Assembly: GCF_025244865.1 (NCBI RefSeq)
Contig: NZ_CP104272.1
Coordinates: 620,001-684,000 of the forward strand
DNA from: Arthrobacter sp. zg-Y1110
GTDB lineage: Bacteria; Actinomycetota; Actinomycetes; Actinomycetales; Micrococcaceae
Length of the DNA: 64,000 nucleotides
Reading direction: 5' to 3'
This document shows, in pieces, positions 26,326 to 35,572 of the stretch. Position numbers and translations under genes: made by a program. Within the stretch, counting starts at the first letter, position 1; the number at the start of each line of letters is the position of its first letter. The notes below the pieces were generated by a model. It made no database searches, was not told the DNA's origin, and saw only the letters and a list, made by a program, of their open reading frames with translations.

Positions 26326-27363
26326 CTACCCCGCGGCCTGCGTCGTCGCGTTTCCCTGCGGTTTCACCACGGGGAAACTACCGTGCGGTTCATCGTCCTC
26401 TTCAAAATGGTTGTAGGCCCGTCCAACAATCAGCGGATCCGGTGCATGCGCAATGGACGTGTCCTTGTTCGGATATTCCACTGTGCTGAGCACATGGCGC
26501 ATCGCTTCGAGCCGGGCACGCTTCTTGTCATTGGACTTCACCGCGGTCCAGGGCGCGTCTCCGGTGTCCGTGTAGAAGAACATGGCTTCCTTCGCCTCCG
26601 TGTACGCGTCCCACTTATCCAGGCTGGCCAGGTCGGTGGGGGAGAGCTTCCACTGCTTCACGGGATCCGTTTCCCGGGCAGCGAACCGGGCCAGCTGCTC
26701 CGCCCGGCCCACAGAGAACCACAGCTTATGCAGCAGGGTGCCGGAATTGACGAGCATCCGTTCGAGTTCCGGAACCTCCCGCATAAACTCCAGGTACTGC
26801 GCCGGGGTGCAGTACCCCATCACGCGTTCGACGCCGGCCCGGTTGTACCAGGAGCGGTCCATCATCACGATCTCTCCACCGCTGGGCAGGGTCCGGATAT
26901 ACCGCTGGAAATACCACTGGGTCTGCTCCTCGGAGGTGGGCTTCTCCAGCGCCACGACGCGTGCACCGCGGGGATTCAGGTGCTCGTCGAACCGTTTGAT
27001 CGCCCCGCCTTTCCCGGCGGCATCACGGCCTTCGAAGATGATGAGCATTTTCTGCCCGGTTTCCTTGACCCAGAGCTGCATCTTCAGCAGTTCGATCTGG
27101 AGCCGGCGTTTCTGCCGGTCATAGGTGCGCCGGCTGAGCTTGGTGTCGTAGGGGTAGTTCTGGCGCCAGGCGTCGTCGTCGACCTTGATCTTGAGCTTTT
27201 TGCCCTTCGTTTTCAGTTCCTGCAGCTCGTCGAGTTCCTGCGCATAGTCCTCCGCGACCGCCACGCGCTGGCCGTCCAGGCTTTGCTCATCCGCCGCGAG
27301 TCCGTTGGCTGCTGACGGCTGCCGGGCCGAAACTTCCTTGGTGCCGTTTTTACTGGTTGCCAT
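26326..27363 (-). CDS. ppk2: Polyphosphate kinase 2
   Basis: A 345-residue P-loop kinase. Walker A is EGRDAAGKGG (residues 111-120), the lid follows, and Walker B is MMDRSWYNRAGVERVMGY. These are signatures of single-domain PPK2 enzymes, which transfer phosphate between polyphosphate and nucleotides. The N-terminal 50 residues are a variable charged extension and the C-terminus is a short Gln/Ala tail. It lies downstream of the subtilase gene but a strong terminator separates them. Confidence 0.93.
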   Translation of the reverse strand: MATSKNGTKEVSARQPSAANGLAADEQSLDGQRVAVAEDYAQELDELQELKTKGKKLKIKVDDDAWRQNYPYDTKLSRRTYDRQKRRLQIELLKMQLWVKETGQKMLIIFEGRDAAGKGGAIKRFDEHLNPRGARVVALEKPTSEEQTQWYFQRYIRTLPSGGEIVMMDRSWYNRAGVERVMGYCTPAQYLEFMREVPELERMLVNSGTLLHKLWFSVGRAEQLARFAARETDPVKQWKLSPTDLASLDKWDAYTEAKEAMFFYTDTGDAPWTAVKSNDKKRARLEAMRHVLSTVEYPNKDTSIAHAPDPLIVGRAYNHFEEDDEPHGSFPVVKPQGNATTQAAG

Positions 27364-27478
27364 GACATCTCCTGCGGGAGGTTTGGAACGGGAATCCGAT
27401 TGGTTTACGAACCTACTTGGATGCGGCGGGAGAGGGAAGAGGTTTCCGGTTGCCGGGTGCCGGCACTGTCGGGGTGCA

Positions 27479-27512
27479 AAAAGGGAGGCCCGGAAACCCG
27501 GACCTCCCTTTT
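27479..27512. terminator. Terminator downstream of the subtilase gene
   Basis: A 10-bp stem, AAAAGGGAGG (27479-27488) with CCTCCCTTTT (27503-27512), extends inwards through a further GC pairing with one mismatch around an AAAC loop. On the minus strand it ends with a run of T. It therefore ends the subtilase transcript before ppk2. Confidence 0.85.
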
Positions 27513-27536
27513 CAGGGTGCTGGCCGATGCGTGCCG

Positions 27537-29540
27537 TCAGCGGCCGCTACCGGAGTTGTAGCGGCTCATGAAGGCGGCCATCGCGTCCCGGTTCACCGGT
27601 TGGTAGGGGCGGTAGGTCCTGGTGCCGTCGGCTTCCGGCCAGCCGGTGGAGATGCCGTTGGATGCCAGCCAGGTGATTTCCCTGTAGAACGGGTTGCTCG
27701 TTGCCACATCCGTGAAGGGTGACTCGTTCGGTGGGGTGAATTCAGGGCTTCCGTCCAGCCGGTACATGAAGGCGGCCATCGCGTCCCGGTTCACCGGTTG
27801 GTACGGGCGGTAGGTCGTGGTGCCGTCGGCTTCCGGCCAGCCGGTGGAGATGCCGTTGGATGCCAGCCAGGTGATTTCCTTGTAGAACGGGTTGCTCGTT
27901 GCCACATCCGTGAAGGGTGACTCGTTCGGTGGGGTGAATTCAGGGCTTCCGTCCAGCCGGTACATGAAGGCGGCCATCGCGTCCCGGTTCACCGGTTGGT
28001 ACGGCCGGTAGGTCCTGGTGCCGTCGGCTTCCGGCCAGCCGGTGGAGATGCCTTCGCCTCCCATCCACTGGATCTCGTCATAGAAAAGCAGGCCTGCCGG
28101 TACGTCGGCGAACATCGGCGGTTCGGCGACGGCTGCGGCCACGTCCAGCAGTTTCGGCCCGCAGTATGGGTCGCAGCCATTGGGCAGATCCCGCGCCGTC
28201 GTCGTCAACCGGGATTCAATCTCTGCAGCCGTCAACGCGCCGTCGGCCGACAGCATCAACGCGACGGCTCCCGCCACGTGGGGAGCGGCCATCGATGTGC
28301 CTTGATAGTAGGCATAGGCCTCGTTCTCGGGGCCCTGCCCACCGTCATTGAGGGTAGAAACAATGCCGCCACCGGGACTTTTGGATGTGTTTCCACCGGG
28401 AGCCATGATGTCAATGCCGGGTCCGTGGTTTGAATAGGGAGCCCGGGTTCCATCCCGCCCTGTCGCGCCGACTGCCAGTACGTTCTGGCAGTTGGCTGGT
28501 TGCGAGGTCGAAACGGGTCGATTGTTATTGCCTGCTGCCACGATAACGATCGCATCCCGGCTTTTGGCATAGTCCATGGCAGCCTGTGAAGTTTTGGAAC
28601 AGGTGTTGTTTCCCCCGATGCTCACGTTGATGATCCGCGCCGGATGGGGATTGACGGGCACGTTCGGCAGGCTGCCGCCGGCGGCCCAGATGATGCCGTC
28701 AGTAATGTCGGACATCCAGCCGCCGCATTCGCCCAAGACGCGGACAGGAACGATCTTGGCTAAGGGAGCAACACCGCTAACGCCCTTGCCGTTGTTGGAC
28801 GTGGCAGCCACTGTGCCAGCTACGTGCGTTCCATGCCACGACGAACGCTCGCTGTAAGTGAGCCCGCAGCGGCCTGGATCGTGCCAGTCGCCTTCGTCTT
28901 GTGCATTGCTGTCCCGGCCATCGCCGTCGCGGGCCTGTGCCGCATCGCTGATCAGGTCATAACCGGGCAGCATCTGGGCGTTGAGGTCACTGTGGTCGGT
29001 AATTCCGGTATCAACCACCGCTACGATTTGTCCCTCACCCCGGGTGGCTTCCCAAGCAGCGGCCACGTTTGCGCCCGCCAGAGGCTCCCACAGATCCCAT
29101 TGATCGGGATAGTAGGGATCGTTGGGATCCACGGAAGCTGCGGTCAGCAGCACATCCGGTTCGACGTACTCGACCTCGGGGTTGTCAGCAAGTGCGGCAA
29201 CCACTGCCGTGGACTCAGCGGCCGTCAATTCCTGGTCCAAGGCGATTACGGAAGCACCGGTTGCGGTCTCGAAAAGCTCCGTGGCTGCGCCGCCCACTTC
29301 CGCGGCAGCCTCGTCATAGGTCTCGGCCCGGTTGGTGGAGGAGATTCCCGCCTTGTCACGGAATTTCACGATGAACCGATTGGAGGTTTGATCCGGAACG
29401 TCGCTGCTGCGGATTTCGGCCGACGGCGGCGTTTCCTCTGTAGCGAAAGCAGGTCCGGCAATAAACGTGCTGCCTAAGAACGCAGTAATTGCCAGTGTGG
29501 CACCGGTGCGGCGCGCACGGTGCGAAAGTGATTTCCCCAT
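27537..29540 (-). CDS. Secreted S8 subtilisin-like peptidase with three C-terminal SLH-like repeats
   Basis: A 667-residue pre-pro-protein. A basic N-terminus and hydrophobic core end at AFA-TEE (signal peptide about residues 1-34). An I9-type propeptide spans roughly 54-133 (NRFIVKF..VEYVEPDV). The catalytic domain carries Asp177 (VAVVDTGITDHSDL), His236 (HGTHVAG) and Ser416 (GTSMAAPHVAG), with the oxyanion Asn in AAGNNN. The C-terminus holds three repeats of 66 residues with FxDV, GISTGWPEADGT and YRPYQPVNRDAMAAFM, an actinobacterial SLH-like module expected to bind the cell wall. The start at 29540 has AGGA just upstream. The enzyme is thus a probable wall-attached protease. Confidence 0.93.
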   Translation of the reverse strand: MGKSLSHRARRTGATLAITAFLGSTFIAGPAFATEETPPSAEIRSSDVPDQTSNRFIVKFRDKAGISSTNRAETYDEAAAEVGGAATELFETATGASVIALDQELTAAESTAVVAALADNPEVEYVEPDVLLTAASVDPNDPYYPDQWDLWEPLAGANVAAAWEATRGEGQIVAVVDTGITDHSDLNAQMLPGYDLISDAAQARDGDGRDSNAQDEGDWHDPGRCGLTYSERSSWHGTHVAGTVAATSNNGKGVSGVAPLAKIVPVRVLGECGGWMSDITDGIIWAAGGSLPNVPVNPHPARIINVSIGGNNTCSKTSQAAMDYAKSRDAIVIVAAGNNNRPVSTSQPANCQNVLAVGATGRDGTRAPYSNHGPGIDIMAPGGNTSKSPGGGIVSTLNDGGQGPENEAYAYYQGTSMAAPHVAGAVALMLSADGALTAAEIESRLTTTARDLPNGCDPYCGPKLLDVAAAVAEPPMFADVPAGLLFYDEIQWMGGEGISTGWPEADGTRTYRPYQPVNRDAMAAFMYRLDGSPEFTPPNESPFTDVATSNPFYKEITWLASNGISTGWPEADGTTTYRPYQPVNRDAMAAFMYRLDGSPEFTPPNESPFTDVATSNPFYREITWLASNGISTGWPEADGTRTYRPYQPVNRDAMAAFMSRYNSGSGR
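27571..28060. repeat. 198-bp tandem repeats coding for SLH-like modules
   Basis: Units begin at 27571, 27769 and 27967, exactly 198 bp (66 codons) apart. The first two are almost identical over their whole length, differing at only a few bases. The third matches for about 75 bp and then diverges (GEGISTGWPE instead of SNGISTGWPE, with a different upstream half). The near identity at synonymous sites implies recent duplication or homogenisation. Confidence 0.9.
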
Positions 29541-29778
29541 TTATATCCTGTCAAAAGGCGGACACCGAAGCCTATCTGGCGAGGTGGTGGCCGGCCCGGA
29601 GCCCCGTCTATTGACGCGCCAAAAAACTATAACGGAAGTCCGAAATACTCCGCTATTTGGGGTTGTCGCGCTAAAGGACAGGTTCTGCGGGTGCCGGGGT
29701 ATTTCCTCTCCGGGTAGGCCGACTCGCGGAAAATCCGGCGCGTAATACTGAACGGTCAATCCTTCATAATGGACATTG

Positions 29779-30801
29779 ATGACTTCACTACGCACCAAAG
29801 CTCTGTCCCTCGTTGCCCTGCTCGCCCTCGGCGTAGTCGGCTGCACCCCCGCCACCGACACGGGTTCCGACCCAGCCCCGTCCTCCGCGAGCCAACCCGC
29901 GACCGGCTCCACGGAATCCGCGGCCCCGTCCGCTTCTGCGGAACCCGCCGCACCTGCCGAGCCCGCCGCAGCCGGCACGGCGCTGGACCAGTTGGCCGGC
30001 ATCCCGATCAAGGGCCGCGCGCCGAAGACCGGGTACGACCGCGAGCAGTTCGGTCCGGCCTGGGCCGATACGGACCGCAACGGCTGCGACACCCGCAACG
30101 ACATCCTCGCCCGCGACCTCGTGGACATTGTGTACAAGGACGGAACCCAGGAATGCGTGGTTGCTTCGGGCACCTTCCTGGATCCCTATACGGGAACCAC
30201 CATTGCGTTTGTCCGCGGCAACACCACCAGCACCGCCGTCCAGATCGACCACGTGGTGGCCCTTTCCGATGCCTGGCAGAAGGGGGCACAGCAGTTGTCC
30301 GCCGAGGAACGCCGGCAGCTGGCCAATGATCCGCTGAACCTCATGGCCGCCGACGGTCCCGCCAACGGCTCCAAGTCCGACGGCGACGCCGCCACCTGGC
30401 TGCCGGCCAACAAGGCCTTCCGCTGCGAATACGTAGCCCGCCAGACTGCCGTCAAGGCCGAATACCGGTTGTGGATGACGCAGGCAGAGCATGATGCGAT
30501 CGCTGCCGTCCTGTCCGGCTGCCCGGATGAGCCGGTTCCCGCGCGGGACGGCACCGTGCCTGCCGCAGCGGTTGCTGCAGCCGATGCCGCGCAGCCAGCC
30601 GAGGAAGCGCAGCCCGCACCCGCGGTTGAGCCAGTACCTGCCGCTCCCGCGGTGGAACCCGCTCCAGCTGCGCCCGCCGGAACCGTCTATGCCAACTGCA
30701 CCGCCGTCAAGGCTGCAGGCGTGGCACCGATCCGCCCGGGAGACGCCGGCTGGGATCCCAAGTTCGACCGGGACGGCGACGGCGTGGGCTGCACGTCCTA
30801 G
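29779..30801 (+). CDS. Lipoprotein with DUF1524 HNH nuclease and Excalibur domain
   Basis: A 340-residue exported protein. The ATG at 29779 gives a signal peptide ending in lipobox GVVGC (Cys22). A 45-residue Ser/Ala/Pro linker follows, then the DUF1524/HNH-like core: TAVQIDHVVALSDAWQKGA and NDPLNLMAADGPANGSKSDGDAATWLP. After a Pro/Ala/Glu repeat spacer comes an Excalibur motif, YANCTAVKAAG..PKFDRDGDGVGCTS, a calcium-binding DxDxDGxxC unit. This is a membrane-anchored extracellular nuclease, for nutrient DNA or defence. It is divergent from the subtilase; the 238-nt gap between them shows no clear promoter. Confidence 0.88.
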   Translation: MTSLRTKALSLVALLALGVVGCTPATDTGSDPAPSSASQPATGSTESAAPSASAEPAAPAEPAAAGTALDQLAGIPIKGRAPKTGYDREQFGPAWADTDRNGCDTRNDILARDLVDIVYKDGTQECVVASGTFLDPYTGTTIAFVRGNTTSTAVQIDHVVALSDAWQKGAQQLSAEERRQLANDPLNLMAADGPANGSKSDGDAATWLPANKAFRCEYVARQTAVKAEYRLWMTQAEHDAIAAVLSGCPDEPVPARDGTVPAAAVAAADAAQPAEEAQPAPAVEPVPAAPAVEPAPAAPAGTVYANCTAVKAAGVAPIRPGDAGWDPKFDRDGDGVGCTS

Positions 30802-31697
30802 GGCACGTAGGCCTTGGCCTCAAAGATCCACGGCTCCAGCGGGATCTGCGCGGGAGAGAATTCAGCCAGGGCTTCGCTGAGGTCTCCGGGCAGGCCCAAG
30901 GACCCGAGGATCAGGGCCCTGACGGCGTCCGCATCCAGGCCCGCTGCGGCGAGGTCGGGGAGGGTGACGGCGCCGTCGCGCTTGGCCAGGCGCTGGCCCG
31001 CAGTGTTCAGTGCCAGCGGAACGTGGGCGTAGCTGACCGGAGGCAACCCGAGGAGGGATCCGAGGTACGCCTGGCGGGGTGCCGAACTCAGCAGGTCATC
31101 CCCGCGCACTACCTGGTCAATGCCCTGCAACGCATCGTCGAGGACCACCGCAAGGTTGTAGGAGGGGACGCCGTCGTTGCGCAGCAGCACCAGGTCATCC
31201 ACCGCCGAGGTGTAGCTGCCGTGCAGCTCATCGGTCACGGTGAACTCGTTTAGGTGCGCCCGCAGGCGCAGGGCGGCGGGGCGTTCGCGCCGTCGTCGGG
31301 AACGCTGCTCTTCGGTGAGGTTCCGGCAGGTGCCCGGGTAGGCCCCGGGCGGTGCGTGCGGGGCCGACGCCGCTTCCGCCACCTCGCGCCGGGTGCAGAA
31401 GCATTCATACACGAGTCCAGCACTGCGCAGCCCGGCGATGGCGTCCAGGTAGATTTCAGTGCGTTCGGTCTGCCGGATGATCTCGCCGTCCCAATCCAGG
31501 CCGACGGCGGTTAGGTCGCGCAGCTGCGCCGCTTCGGCGCCGGAGCGCACCCGGTCGAGGTCCTCCATCCGCAGCAGGAACCGGCGGCCGGTGCTGCGGG
31601 CGAAGAGCCAGGCCAGCAGGGCGGTGCGCAGGTTTCCTACGTGCAGCTCCCCGGTGGGACTGGGAGCGAAGCGGCCGGCGGCGGAGGAATTAGGCAC
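30798..31697 (-). CDS. gluQ: Glutamyl-Q tRNA(Asp) synthetase
   Basis: A 299-residue class I aaRS fragment with GRFAPSPTGELHVGN (HIGH-like HVGN) and QRLAKRDG (KMSKS-like). It stops where the anticodon-binding domain of GltX would begin, the hallmark of GluQ-RS. Zinc ligands appear as ECFC and a later YPGTC. The enzyme attaches glutamate to queuosine in tRNA-Asp; the length excludes a full glutamyl-tRNA synthetase. It overlaps the convergent nuclease gene by 4 nt. Confidence 0.92.
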   Translation of the reverse strand: MPNSSAAGRFAPSPTGELHVGNLRTALLAWLFARSTGRRFLLRMEDLDRVRSGAEAAQLRDLTAVGLDWDGEIIRQTERTEIYLDAIAGLRSAGLVYECFCTRREVAEAASAPHAPPGAYPGTCRNLTEEQRSRRRRERPAALRLRAHLNEFTVTDELHGSYTSAVDDLVLLRNDGVPSYNLAVVLDDALQGIDQVVRGDDLLSSAPRQAYLGSLLGLPPVSYAHVPLALNTAGQRLAKRDGAVTLPDLAAAGLDADAVRALILGSLGLPGDLSEALAEFSPAQIPLEPWIFEAKAYVP

Positions 31698-31859
31698 AGG
31701 ACCAGTCTATTCGGGTGCGGTGGCGTCCACGGGTGGCCTTCATTCTCCCGGCCGAGGGGAGTTTCATTGTCCGGGGCTGCGGAAGGGATTTTGGTTGCGG
31801 ACCAAGGGTGTCCGCAAGGCAGTGGCCCGCACCCCGCCATGGTGTCTAGCGTTTCACGC

Positions 31860-32111
31860 ATGGGACTCATGGAGATCGAGGTCGCCCAGATGGAACACCG
31901 CCTGCGGACAGCCGAGCTGGAACAGCGGCACCGCCTCCGGCGAACCCTGCAGGAGCGGGAGCAAGCGGACGAACCGGAGCGTGTCCAGACCGACTGGCCG
32001 CTGATTACGCTGCGTTTGGGGCGTTTCCAGGTGGCTTTGCTCCGTACCGTCTGGCTGCCGTCCGAACGCCGGGTCCGCTCGCACGGGGCGTCTCGACTTC
32101 TTCCGGGGTAG
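31860..32111 (+). CDS. Possible small coiled protein, hypothetical
   Basis: An 83-residue frame (MGLMEIEVAQMEHRLRTAEL...). The first half is a charged amphipathic helix with heptad-like spacing (LRTAELEQRHRLRRTLQEREQADEPE), and the second half holds a more hydrophobic stretch, WPLITLRLGRFQVALLRTVWLP. There is no clear RBS, and starts at 31839 or 31869 are also possible. It fills an otherwise empty gap between gluQ and the permease. Coding is plausible but unproven. Confidence 0.35.
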   Translation: MGLMEIEVAQMEHRLRTAELEQRHRLRRTLQEREQADEPERVQTDWPLITLRLGRFQVALLRTVWLPSERRVRSHGASRLLPG

Positions 32112-32133
32112 CGGGAGTAGCCAGCGGCGCGAA

Positions 32134-33567
32134 TCAGACCCGGCTTTCCGCTGCCCCCTGCGCTCCGTCGTCGTACGTTTCATCCGCCAGTTCCGCACGT
32201 ACCAGACCGTCCCCGCGGACCCACAGACGGTAAGCGACGAACAGGAGCGCGATCCATACGGCGCCCACGATCAAGGCCACGCGCGTGTCCGGCATGATGC
32301 CCAGCAGCACCACGATGAACACCATGAAAGCCAGTGCCGCATAGGACGCGGCCGGCCAGAACGGCACGCCGAACTCCGATGCCGGCAGGTTCCGGCGTTT
32401 GATTTCCCGCTTCATGGCGATGTGCGAGAGCAGGATCATCAGCCACACCCACACGGTCGCGAAGGTGGCGATGGACGCGATGATCGTGAACAGCGATTCG
32501 GGCAGCAGGGCGTTCAGCACGACGCCGACGAGCAGCACCACCGCCATGGTCGCCACGGTCATCCACGGCACCCCGTTCCGGGAAATCCGGGCGAACGACG
32601 CCGGTGCCTGGCCTTCCTGTGCGAGTCCGTAAAGGACGCGGCCGGCTCCGAAGATGTCGGAGTTGATGGCGGAGATCGCTGCGGTGATGACCACGGCGTT
32701 GAGGATGTGCGCTGCCGCCGGGATGCCCAGGGTGTCGAAGATCTGCACAAACGGACTGGTTTCGCCGTTGATGTCCTGCCACGGGAAGATCATCATCAGG
32801 ATGCCCAGGGCGCATACGTAGAAGAGCAGGATGCGGACCGGAACGGTGTTCACCGCAGCGGGGATGGCCTTCTTGGGGTTGTCCGCTTCGCCTGCGGTGA
32901 TGCCGATGGTCTCAATGCCGCCGAAGGCGAACATCACAATCGAGAAGGACGCCAGCAGCCCCCAGAATCCATTGGCGAAGAACCCGCCGGAGCCCAGCAT
33001 TGTATCCAGGCCGGGGTTCGCGGCGTCGGGCAGTCCGAACCCGAAGACCACGATGGCCGCGCCGCCGACGATCATCGCGATGATGGCAGCGACCTTGATC
33101 AGCGAGAGCCAGAACTCGGTCTCGCCAAAGACCTTCACCCGCATCAGGTTCAGTGCGGCAATCAGCAGGATGACGGCCAGGATCCAGATCCAGCGCGGCA
33201 CGTCTTCGAACCAGAAGCCCATATAGATGCCGAACGCCGTGACGTCGGCAATGGCGACGATGGCCATCTCGAAGGCGAACGTCCAGCCCGTGATGAACCC
33301 GGCGAACGGGCCCAGATAGCGGCTGGCGTAGTGGCCGAACGAACCTGTCACCGGATGCCGGACTGCCATCTCGCCGAGGGCCCGCATAACCAGGAACACA
33401 GCGGCTCCGCCGATCATGTAGGCCAGCAGGACGGACGGTCCGGCGGACTGGATGGCCGAGGCGGACCCGTAGAACAGGCCGGTGCCGATGGCCGAGCCGA
33501 GCGCCATGAAGCGGATGTGCCGGACATTCAGCCCGCGGGCCAATGCCTGGGTAAAGGAGGACTTCAA
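32134..33567 (-). CDS. Amino-acid permease, APC superfamily (AroP/ProY-like)
   Basis: A 477-residue transporter with 12 predicted helices. The first holds the substrate loop [25 protein letters not shown] (GxGTG), and the consensus [24 protein letters not shown] follows, both diagnostic of the amino-acid transporter (AAT) family. It imports a neutral, aromatic or histidine-type amino acid by proton symport. It is monocistronic. Substrate not predictable from sequence. Confidence 0.9.
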   Translation of the reverse strand: MKSSFTQALARGLNVRHIRFMALGSAIGTGLFYGSASAIQSAGPSVLLAYMIGGAAVFLVMRALGEMAVRHPVTGSFGHYASRYLGPFAGFITGWTFAFEMAIVAIADVTAFGIYMGFWFEDVPRWIWILAVILLIAALNLMRVKVFGETEFWLSLIKVAAIIAMIVGGAAIVVFGFGLPDAANPGLDTMLGSGGFFANGFWGLLASFSIVMFAFGGIETIGITAGEADNPKKAIPAAVNTVPVRILLFYVCALGILMMIFPWQDINGETSPFVQIFDTLGIPAAAHILNAVVITAAISAINSDIFGAGRVLYGLAQEGQAPASFARISRNGVPWMTVATMAVVLLVGVVLNALLPESLFTIIASIATFATVWVWLMILLSHIAMKREIKRRNLPASEFGVPFWPAASYAALAFMVFIVVLLGIMPDTRVALIVGAVWIALLFVAYRLWVRGDGLVRAELADETYDDGAQGAAESRV

Positions 33568-33668
33568 GAAAAACGCACCTTGGAATGTGGGGGTAGGCCC
33601 AGTTCAGGGGCCAATCCATATTACGCCTGCTGGCGGGATGTCGTTTTCAGGGGGTGGCTGCACATGTG

Positions 33669-33702
33669 AACGGCGGGGACACCGTTGGGGCTCCCCGCCG
33701 TT
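33669..33702. terminator. Hairpin terminator downstream of the ArsR-SRPBCC-VOC operon
   Basis: A perfect 11-bp stem, AACGGCGGGGA (33669-33679) with TCCCCGCCGTT (33692-33702), with a 12-nt loop. It follows the VOC gene stop on the minus strand and has no U-run. It insulates the permease gene. Confidence 0.7.
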
Positions 33703-33727
33703 CGACGGTTGATGCTCTGCGGCTCTT

Positions 33728-34165
33728 TTAGTGCTGCTCCGCCGCATAGCTAATCCGCGCCTCGTGCGGAATCAGTGGCTTGTCCGCCCGGACCTTCATC
33801 TCCTGCACGGTCCAGCCGTTGCCGTCCGGATCCGCAAAGCTGAAGAACGTTCCGCCGTCGCGCTCGTCAAAAACGGTCACGTCGCCGACCTCCACGCCGC
33901 GGTCCAGCAGTTCCTGCCGGGCCGCCTGCGCATTCGGTACCACCAGCTGCAGTCCCCGCAGGGAACCGGGGACCATGCCCTGCTGGGAACCCGGATCCCC
34001 GAGCACAATCGAGCAGCCGGAGCCGGGCGGTGTCAGCTGCGCAAAGTCCATCTGCTCGGTCGACGTGCGGTGATCCAGGTGAAAGCCCACCTGGTCGCGG
34101 TAGAAAGCGATGGCACGGTCCTGGTCACTAACCGGGACGATCATTACCTCGAGGGTCCAGTCCAT
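33728..34165 (-). CDS. VOC-family (glyoxalase/bleomycin resistance-like) protein
   Basis: A 145-residue two-module VOC fold: MIVPVSDQDRAIAFYRDQVGFHLDHR, then GRGLQLVVPNAQAARQELLDRGVEV and GTFFSFADPDGNGWTVQE. A metal site is partly conserved. It is the last gene of an operon with an ArsR regulator and two AHSA1-type proteins, a set common in actinobacteria. Role is unassigned; it could bind or convert small lipophilic compounds. Confidence 0.85.
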   Translation of the reverse strand: MDWTLEVMIVPVSDQDRAIAFYRDQVGFHLDHRTSTEQMDFAQLTPPGSGCSIVLGDPGSQQGMVPGSLRGLQLVVPNAQAARQELLDRGVEVGDVTVFDERDGGTFFSFADPDGNGWTVQEMKVRADKPLIPHEARISYAAEQH

Positions 34166-34173
34166 GGTCGCTC

Positions 34174-34662
34174 CTACCTTCCGGTTCGAACGGATGCGAG
34201 CAGAGCATCCAGCTGGTTATAGCCGTCAGACATGCCCTCTTCCATGCCGTTGCCCAGGAACTCGTCCCGGGATTCGACCGACGGGTACAGGGAACGGCCC
34301 GTCACCCGGCTCCTGCCGCCGGGCAGCTCGGTGAAGGTGTTGTATTCGAGCGTCACCACGTCCGGGTAGCCCTCGAATTCAAAGGTCTGCAGCATGAAGT
34401 CGTCCTGGCGTACCGTGTGAAACATGCCGTGGAAGGCATATTCCTCGCCGTCGCCTGCGGACTGGACTACTCGGTAGGCACCGCCGGACCGCGGCTCGAA
34501 CACGTCCATCCGAGTGGTCAGCTCCTCCGGGCCGATCCATTGGACGTAAAGGTCCGGATCCGTGTGTCCCTGGAAGACAGCGCTGACCGGAAAGTCGAAG
34601 TCGCGTTGATACTCCAGGAAGGGTTCACCCGCGGGGGCGTGAATCGTCAGCGGGTTGCTCAT
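34174..34662 (-). CDS. SRPBCC/AHSA1 domain protein (second copy)
   Basis: A 162-residue START-like fold. It has FDFPVSAVFQGHTDPDLYVQWIGPEELTTRMDVFEPRSGGAYR and DGYNQLDALLASV. It is clearly paralogous to the gene just upstream (FSREVDYPVDQVFRAYSEPDLLVQWLGP), so a local duplication. The ATG at 34662 shares one base with the previous TGA, giving tight coupling. The family binds hydrophobic ligands or acts as an Hsp90-activator-like module. Confidence 0.85.
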   Translation of the reverse strand: MSNPLTIHAPAGEPFLEYQRDFDFPVSAVFQGHTDPDLYVQWIGPEELTTRMDVFEPRSGGAYRVVQSAGDGEEYAFHGMFHTVRQDDFMLQTFEFEGYPDVVTLEYNTFTELPGGRSRVTGRSLYPSVESRDEFLGNGMEEGMSDGYNQLDALLASVRTGR

Positions 34663-35168
34663 CACGCGCCCCTTCCCTGCAGTGCCTCCGGCTGGAGCTG
34701 GGCGAGGAGCTCATCCATCCGGTCGAACCCTTCGGCGACGCCGGACTCCATCCCCGAGGCAGCCATGCCGTCCCGTGCCTCCATCGAGGGGTAGATCGCA
34801 TGGGCGGTGATTCGGGTGCGGCCGCCGTCGAGCGCCTCAAGGGTCATGAACTCGAGGCTGGTGACGTCGGGATAGCCGGAGAATTCGAAGGTCTGGATGG
34901 CGAACTCGTTCTCCCGCACGGTGTGGAAGATGCCCCGGAACTCGTAGGGGATACCCTCCGGGCCGGTGTGGATGTAGCTATAGGACCCTCCGGTGCGGAA
35001 GTCGTAGTGGTTGATGTCCATCTTCATCCGGCGCGGTCCCAGCCACTGGACCAGCAGGTCCGGTTCGGAATACGCCCGGAAGACCTGATCCACGGGATAG
35101 TCCACCTCGCGGCTGAAATCAATGAAGGGGACACCTTCCGGGACGGTGAGCTGCAGTGCGTTGGTCAT
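34662..35168 (-). CDS. SRPBCC/AHSA1 domain protein (first copy)
   Basis: A 168-residue helix-grip protein, second gene of the ArsR operon. It contains WLGPRRMKMDINHYDFRTGGSYSYIHTGPEGIPYEFRGIFHTV and TLEALDGGRTRITAHAIYPSMEARD. It overlaps the ArsR stop by 4 nt. A close paralogue follows directly. ArsR plus AHSA1 pairs are widespread, but their ligand is not known. Confidence 0.87.
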   Translation of the reverse strand: MTNALQLTVPEGVPFIDFSREVDYPVDQVFRAYSEPDLLVQWLGPRRMKMDINHYDFRTGGSYSYIHTGPEGIPYEFRGIFHTVRENEFAIQTFEFSGYPDVTSLEFMTLEALDGGRTRITAHAIYPSMEARDGMAASGMESGVAEGFDRMDELLAQLQPEALQGRGA

Positions 35169-35533
35169 GATGAATCCTTTGCCGGCGGGCCGCCTTTCGC
35201 TGCGGCCCGTGCGTTGAGCACGGCATCAAGGCTGCGGAACTGCTCCTCGCGGACCAGCCGGTACTGGCCAATCCACGCGGTGAGCGCCTCCAACCGTGCG
35301 GGATTCAGGTGGACGGGCCGGCGCTGTGCGTCACGGCTGCGCGTGACCAGCTGCGCCTGCTCGAGGACCTGGATGTGCTTCGAGATGGCCTGCTTCGATA
35401 TCTCGAAGGGTTCCGCCAGTTCGTTGACCGTGGCAGGGCCCCGGGAAAGCCGGGCGATGATCTGGCGGCGGGCCGGATCGGCCAGGGCCAGGAAGGCCTT
35501 GTCCAGAAGGGGTTCGTCGCTGTGGGAGTCCAT
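35165..35533 (-). CDS. ArsR-family winged-helix repressor
   Basis: From the ATG at 35533 the protein has 122 residues; an in-frame TTG 11 codons upstream (35566) is an alternative. The wHTH is PARRQIIARLSRGPATVNELAEPFEISKQAISKHIQVLEQAQLV, followed by a wing (RSRDAQRRPVHLNP). No paired cysteines for metal sensing are seen, so a non-metal signal is likely. It heads the SRPBCC-SRPBCC-VOC operon and should bind the alternating half-sites at 35573-35593. Confidence 0.88.
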   Translation of the reverse strand: MDSHSDEPLLDKAFLALADPARRQIIARLSRGPATVNELAEPFEISKQAISKHIQVLEQAQLVTRSRDAQRRPVHLNPARLEALTAWIGQYRLVREEQFRSLDAVLNARAAAKGGPPAKDSS

Positions 35534-35572
35534 GCGGTCGGTCAGCTTCTGTAGACGTGTAATCAAGGTACT

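Noticed and set aside
29612..29634. TTGACG and TATAAC as a promoter between the subtilase and nuclease genes
   Set aside because: The two elements are only about 11 bp apart, too close for a sigma-70 promoter.
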